Source: Bacteroidales bacterium (GTDB taxonomy: Bacteria > Bacteroidota > Bacteroidia > Bacteroidales > F082). Taken from it: a stretch of 64,000 nt of DNA. The notes beneath the pieces are model-generated. The model was not told the DNA's origin. It searched no databases and worked only from the letters and a program-made list of their open reading frames with translations. Both the position numbers and the translations under genes were made by a program. Where the stretch lies: the NCBI GenBank assembly GCA_017549805.1, contig JAFYNJ010000009.1:62001-126000 (forward strand), in the 5' to 3' direction. Below are positions 62,356-64,000 of this stretch, piece by piece (the first letter of the stretch is position 1; each line of letters begins with the position of its first letter).

Positions 62356-63633
62356 ATGAATAAAATAGACATTTTATTGGGTCTCCAATGGGGAGACGAG
62401 GGAAAAGGCAAGGTGGTGGATGCACTCACCCCGAATTACGACATCGTGGCGAGATTCCAAGGCGGTCCCAACGCCGGACACACCATTGAGTTCGAAGGCA
62501 AAAAGTTCGTGTTGCACAACATCCCGTCGGGCGTGCTCACGCCAGACTGCATCAACCTCATCGGCAACGGCGTCATCATCGAGCCGCATATCCTGAAAGG
62601 CGAGATTGAAGGCTTGAATGTGGCCGGATTCGACCTCAGCAAGACCCTGATGATTGCCAACCGCGCCCACCTCATCCTGCCCACCCATCGCGCTATGGAT
62701 GCTGCCAACGAAAAGGCCTTGGGCAAGATGAAAGTCGGCACCACGCTGAAAGGCATCGGTCCAACCTACACCGACAAGACCGCCCGAAGAGGCCTTCGCA
62801 TCGGCGACATCAACTCGGCCGACTTCCGCGAGAAATACGAACACCTGAAACAGATCCATCTGCAACAGATCGCTGGGATGGGCTTTGAAATGAACGGCTT
62901 CCAACTCGACGGCATGGACTTTGCCGAATACGAGAAGCTGTGGTTTGAAGGCATTGAATTCCTGAAACAATACCAGTTTGTTGACGGGGAATATTTCATC
63001 AACGAGGCCCTCGATGCCGGCAAGAAAGTACTCGCCGAAGGTGCACAAGGATCCATGCTCGACGTGGATTTCGGCAGCTATCCTTTCGTCACTTCGTCGA
63101 ATGTGATTGCGGCAGGCGTTTGCTCCGGTTTGGGCGTCGCCCCGAGTCGCATCGGCAAGGTATATGGCATCTTCAAGGCCTATTGCACCCGTGTAGGAAC
63201 AGGCCCCTTCCCCACCGAATTGTTTAACGAGACGGGAGATTTGCTCCGTCAGAACGGCCACGAGTTTGGTGCCACCACAGGCCGTCCACGCCGCTGCGGC
63301 TGGCTCGACCTGCCTGCGTTGAAATACGCCGTCATGCTCAGCGGCGTCACCGACCTGATGATGATGAAATCCGACGTGATGGATGATTTCGAGACCATCA
63401 AGGTGGCCACCGCTTATCGTTACAACGGACAAGAAACCAAGCAACTGCCCTTTGCCGCCTGCACCGAGACCATGGAGCCGATTTACCAGGAGCTCCCAGG
63501 ATGGAGGGAGAAGATAGAAGACAGAATTCCTGAAAAACTTGAAAAATATATCCAATTCATTGAAAATTACGTCGGAGTGCCGATCAAATTCGTTTCCTAC
63601 GGTCCCGACAGAACACAAAATATCATTAGGTAG
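62356..63633 (+). CDS. purA: adenylosuccinate synthetase
   Basis: 425 residues. GTP-dependent first step from IMP to AMP. P-loop GLQWGDEGKGKVVD near residue 10, GPNAGHTI, THRAMDAANE, GIGPTYTDKTARRGLR and TTGRPRRCGWLDLPAL are all intact. Length normal. Start ATG at 62356 lies 48 bases after the fur stop, separated by the heptad tract; it may be in the same transcript. Confidence 0.96.
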   Translation: MNKIDILLGLQWGDEGKGKVVDALTPNYDIVARFQGGPNAGHTIEFEGKKFVLHNIPSGVLTPDCINLIGNGVIIEPHILKGEIEGLNVAGFDLSKTLMIANRAHLILPTHRAMDAANEKALGKMKVGTTLKGIGPTYTDKTARRGLRIGDINSADFREKYEHLKQIHLQQIAGMGFEMNGFQLDGMDFAEYEKLWFEGIEFLKQYQFVDGEYFINEALDAGKKVLAEGAQGSMLDVDFGSYPFVTSSNVIAAGVCSGLGVAPSRIGKVYGIFKAYCTRVGTGPFPTELFNETGDLLRQNGHEFGATTGRPRRCGWLDLPALKYAVMLSGVTDLMMMKSDVMDDFETIKVATAYRYNGQETKQLPFAACTETMEPIYQELPGWREKIEDRIPEKLEKYIQFIENYVGVPIKFVSYGPDRTQNIIR

Positions 63634-63667
63634 AAGTCAGAAGACAGAAGTAAGAAGAAAGAAGAAA
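63633..63667. repeat. heptanucleotide tract at the purA stop
   Basis: GAAGTCA, GAAGACA, GAAGTAA, GAAGAAA, GAAGAAA, starting at the last base of the purA stop codon and ending just before the next ATG. Confidence 0.65.
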
Positions 63668-63669
63668 TT

Positions 63670-64000
63670 ATGATCATCCTTGAAAAACCCTACGTTTCGG
63701 CTCCCTTAGTAGAATATCTTGAAGAAAACCAAATCCCTGTCCTTCACAACGACATGGCCGAATTGCTGAAGCAACAAGGCCACCATCTCAACCTGCTAAA
63801 CGACCAACAATTCGTTGAAAAATACCAGCAAAACGGCAAGCTTTATGCCGTCTCAGAGAATGCTTTGGTGTGGCTCTATGCCCAGTTGCCCGAATCGGAG
63901 CTGGTGAAGAAGGTCAAGATCCTGAAGGACAAGGCCGAATTCCGTCGCATCTGCCAGCAAATCTACCCTGACTTCTATTACAAAGAAGTGGAGATGAAAG
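63670..64000 (+). CDS. ATP-grasp-type protein, 5' part (tentative)
   Basis: First 110 residues; the gene runs off the window. Beginning MIILEKPYVSAPLVEYL, then a short alpha/beta region (LHNDMAELLKQ, LLNDQQFVEKYQQNGKLYAVSEN) and KVKILKDKAEFRRICQQIYPDFYYKEV. The pattern of a small preATP-grasp fold followed by KDK..FR is like the start of carboxylate-amine ligases that follow purA in some Bacteroidota. The ATP-binding part itself is not in view, so the call is provisional. Confidence 0.45.
   Translation, partial: MIILEKPYVSAPLVEYLEENQIPVLHNDMAELLKQQGHHLNLLNDQQFVEKYQQNGKLYAVSENALVWLYAQLPESELVKKVKILKDKAEFRRICQQIYPDFYYKEVEMK

Noticed and set aside
62374-63618. Open frame of 414 codons opposite purA
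   Set aside because: Shadow of purA, no recognisable protein features.

Overview
The window comes from a chromosome of a Bacteroidota bacterium, most likely order Bacteroidales and probably gut- or rumen-type. The evidence is: type IX secretion sorting domains of both kinds; a TonB-type outer-membrane protein; the cluster DUF6089 / uppS / bamA / ompH / ompH; a serine palmitoyltransferase-like enzyme; a 2-oxoacid:ferredoxin oxidoreductase with a small ferredoxin; many start sites without Shine-Dalgarno sequences; and many copies of the Bacteroidota -7 box TAnnTTTG upstream of starts. I see no rRNA, tRNA, phage, transposase or CRISPR. Coding density is very high and no gene-free stretch exceeds 300 bases.

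Layout. 1-7.2 kb: end of a FadL-like porin, a zinc-ribbon protein and a Nif3 protein, then lpxK-punA-lpxH (lipid A and purine salvage) and a secreted subtilase. 7.2-16.7 kb: a dipeptidase, a NatAB-like ABC exporter, a TonB-type receptor, an M13 metalloendopeptidase, a DUF5683-like protein and a membrane LytTR regulator. 16.8-25.4 kb: an Ntn hydrolase, a DsbD-like protein, tilS, a flavin reductase, korBA and a divergent ferredoxin. 25.6-33.9 kb: a lipoprotein, then a tightly coupled minus-strand operon (VTC polyphosphate polymerase domain, DUF4956, DUF2490, kinase-AAA+ fusion, YbjN-like protein, GH2 enzyme). 33.9-37.7 kb: a MarR regulator and a divergent SPT-like / SDR-VOC locus. 37.7-45.6 kb: envelope biogenesis (ompH x2, bamA, uppS, DUF6089), nadK, a truncated CBS gene and rsgA. 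45.7-64 kb: dprA, lepA, a lipoprotein, a C69 dipeptidase, a giant PPDK-like protein, gapA, a type IX type B cargo protein, relA/spoT, fur, purA and the start of a further gene.

The least ordinary features are four. (1) A family of about 100-134 bp palindromic repeats has one intergenic copy and two copies inside the tilS reading frame, which stays open through both. (2) A multigene operon couples a VTC/DUF4956 polyphosphate module to a pseudokinase-like/AAA+ fusion and a YbjN-like protein. (3) Degenerate heptanucleotide tracts often begin at stop codons; one appears to have eroded a CBS-domain gene and another sits inside the PPDK-like gene. (4) A 1369-residue PPDK-like protein lacks the PEP-binding TIM barrel. 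Gene boundaries were often set with the -7 boxes, which overlap several over-long reading frames.
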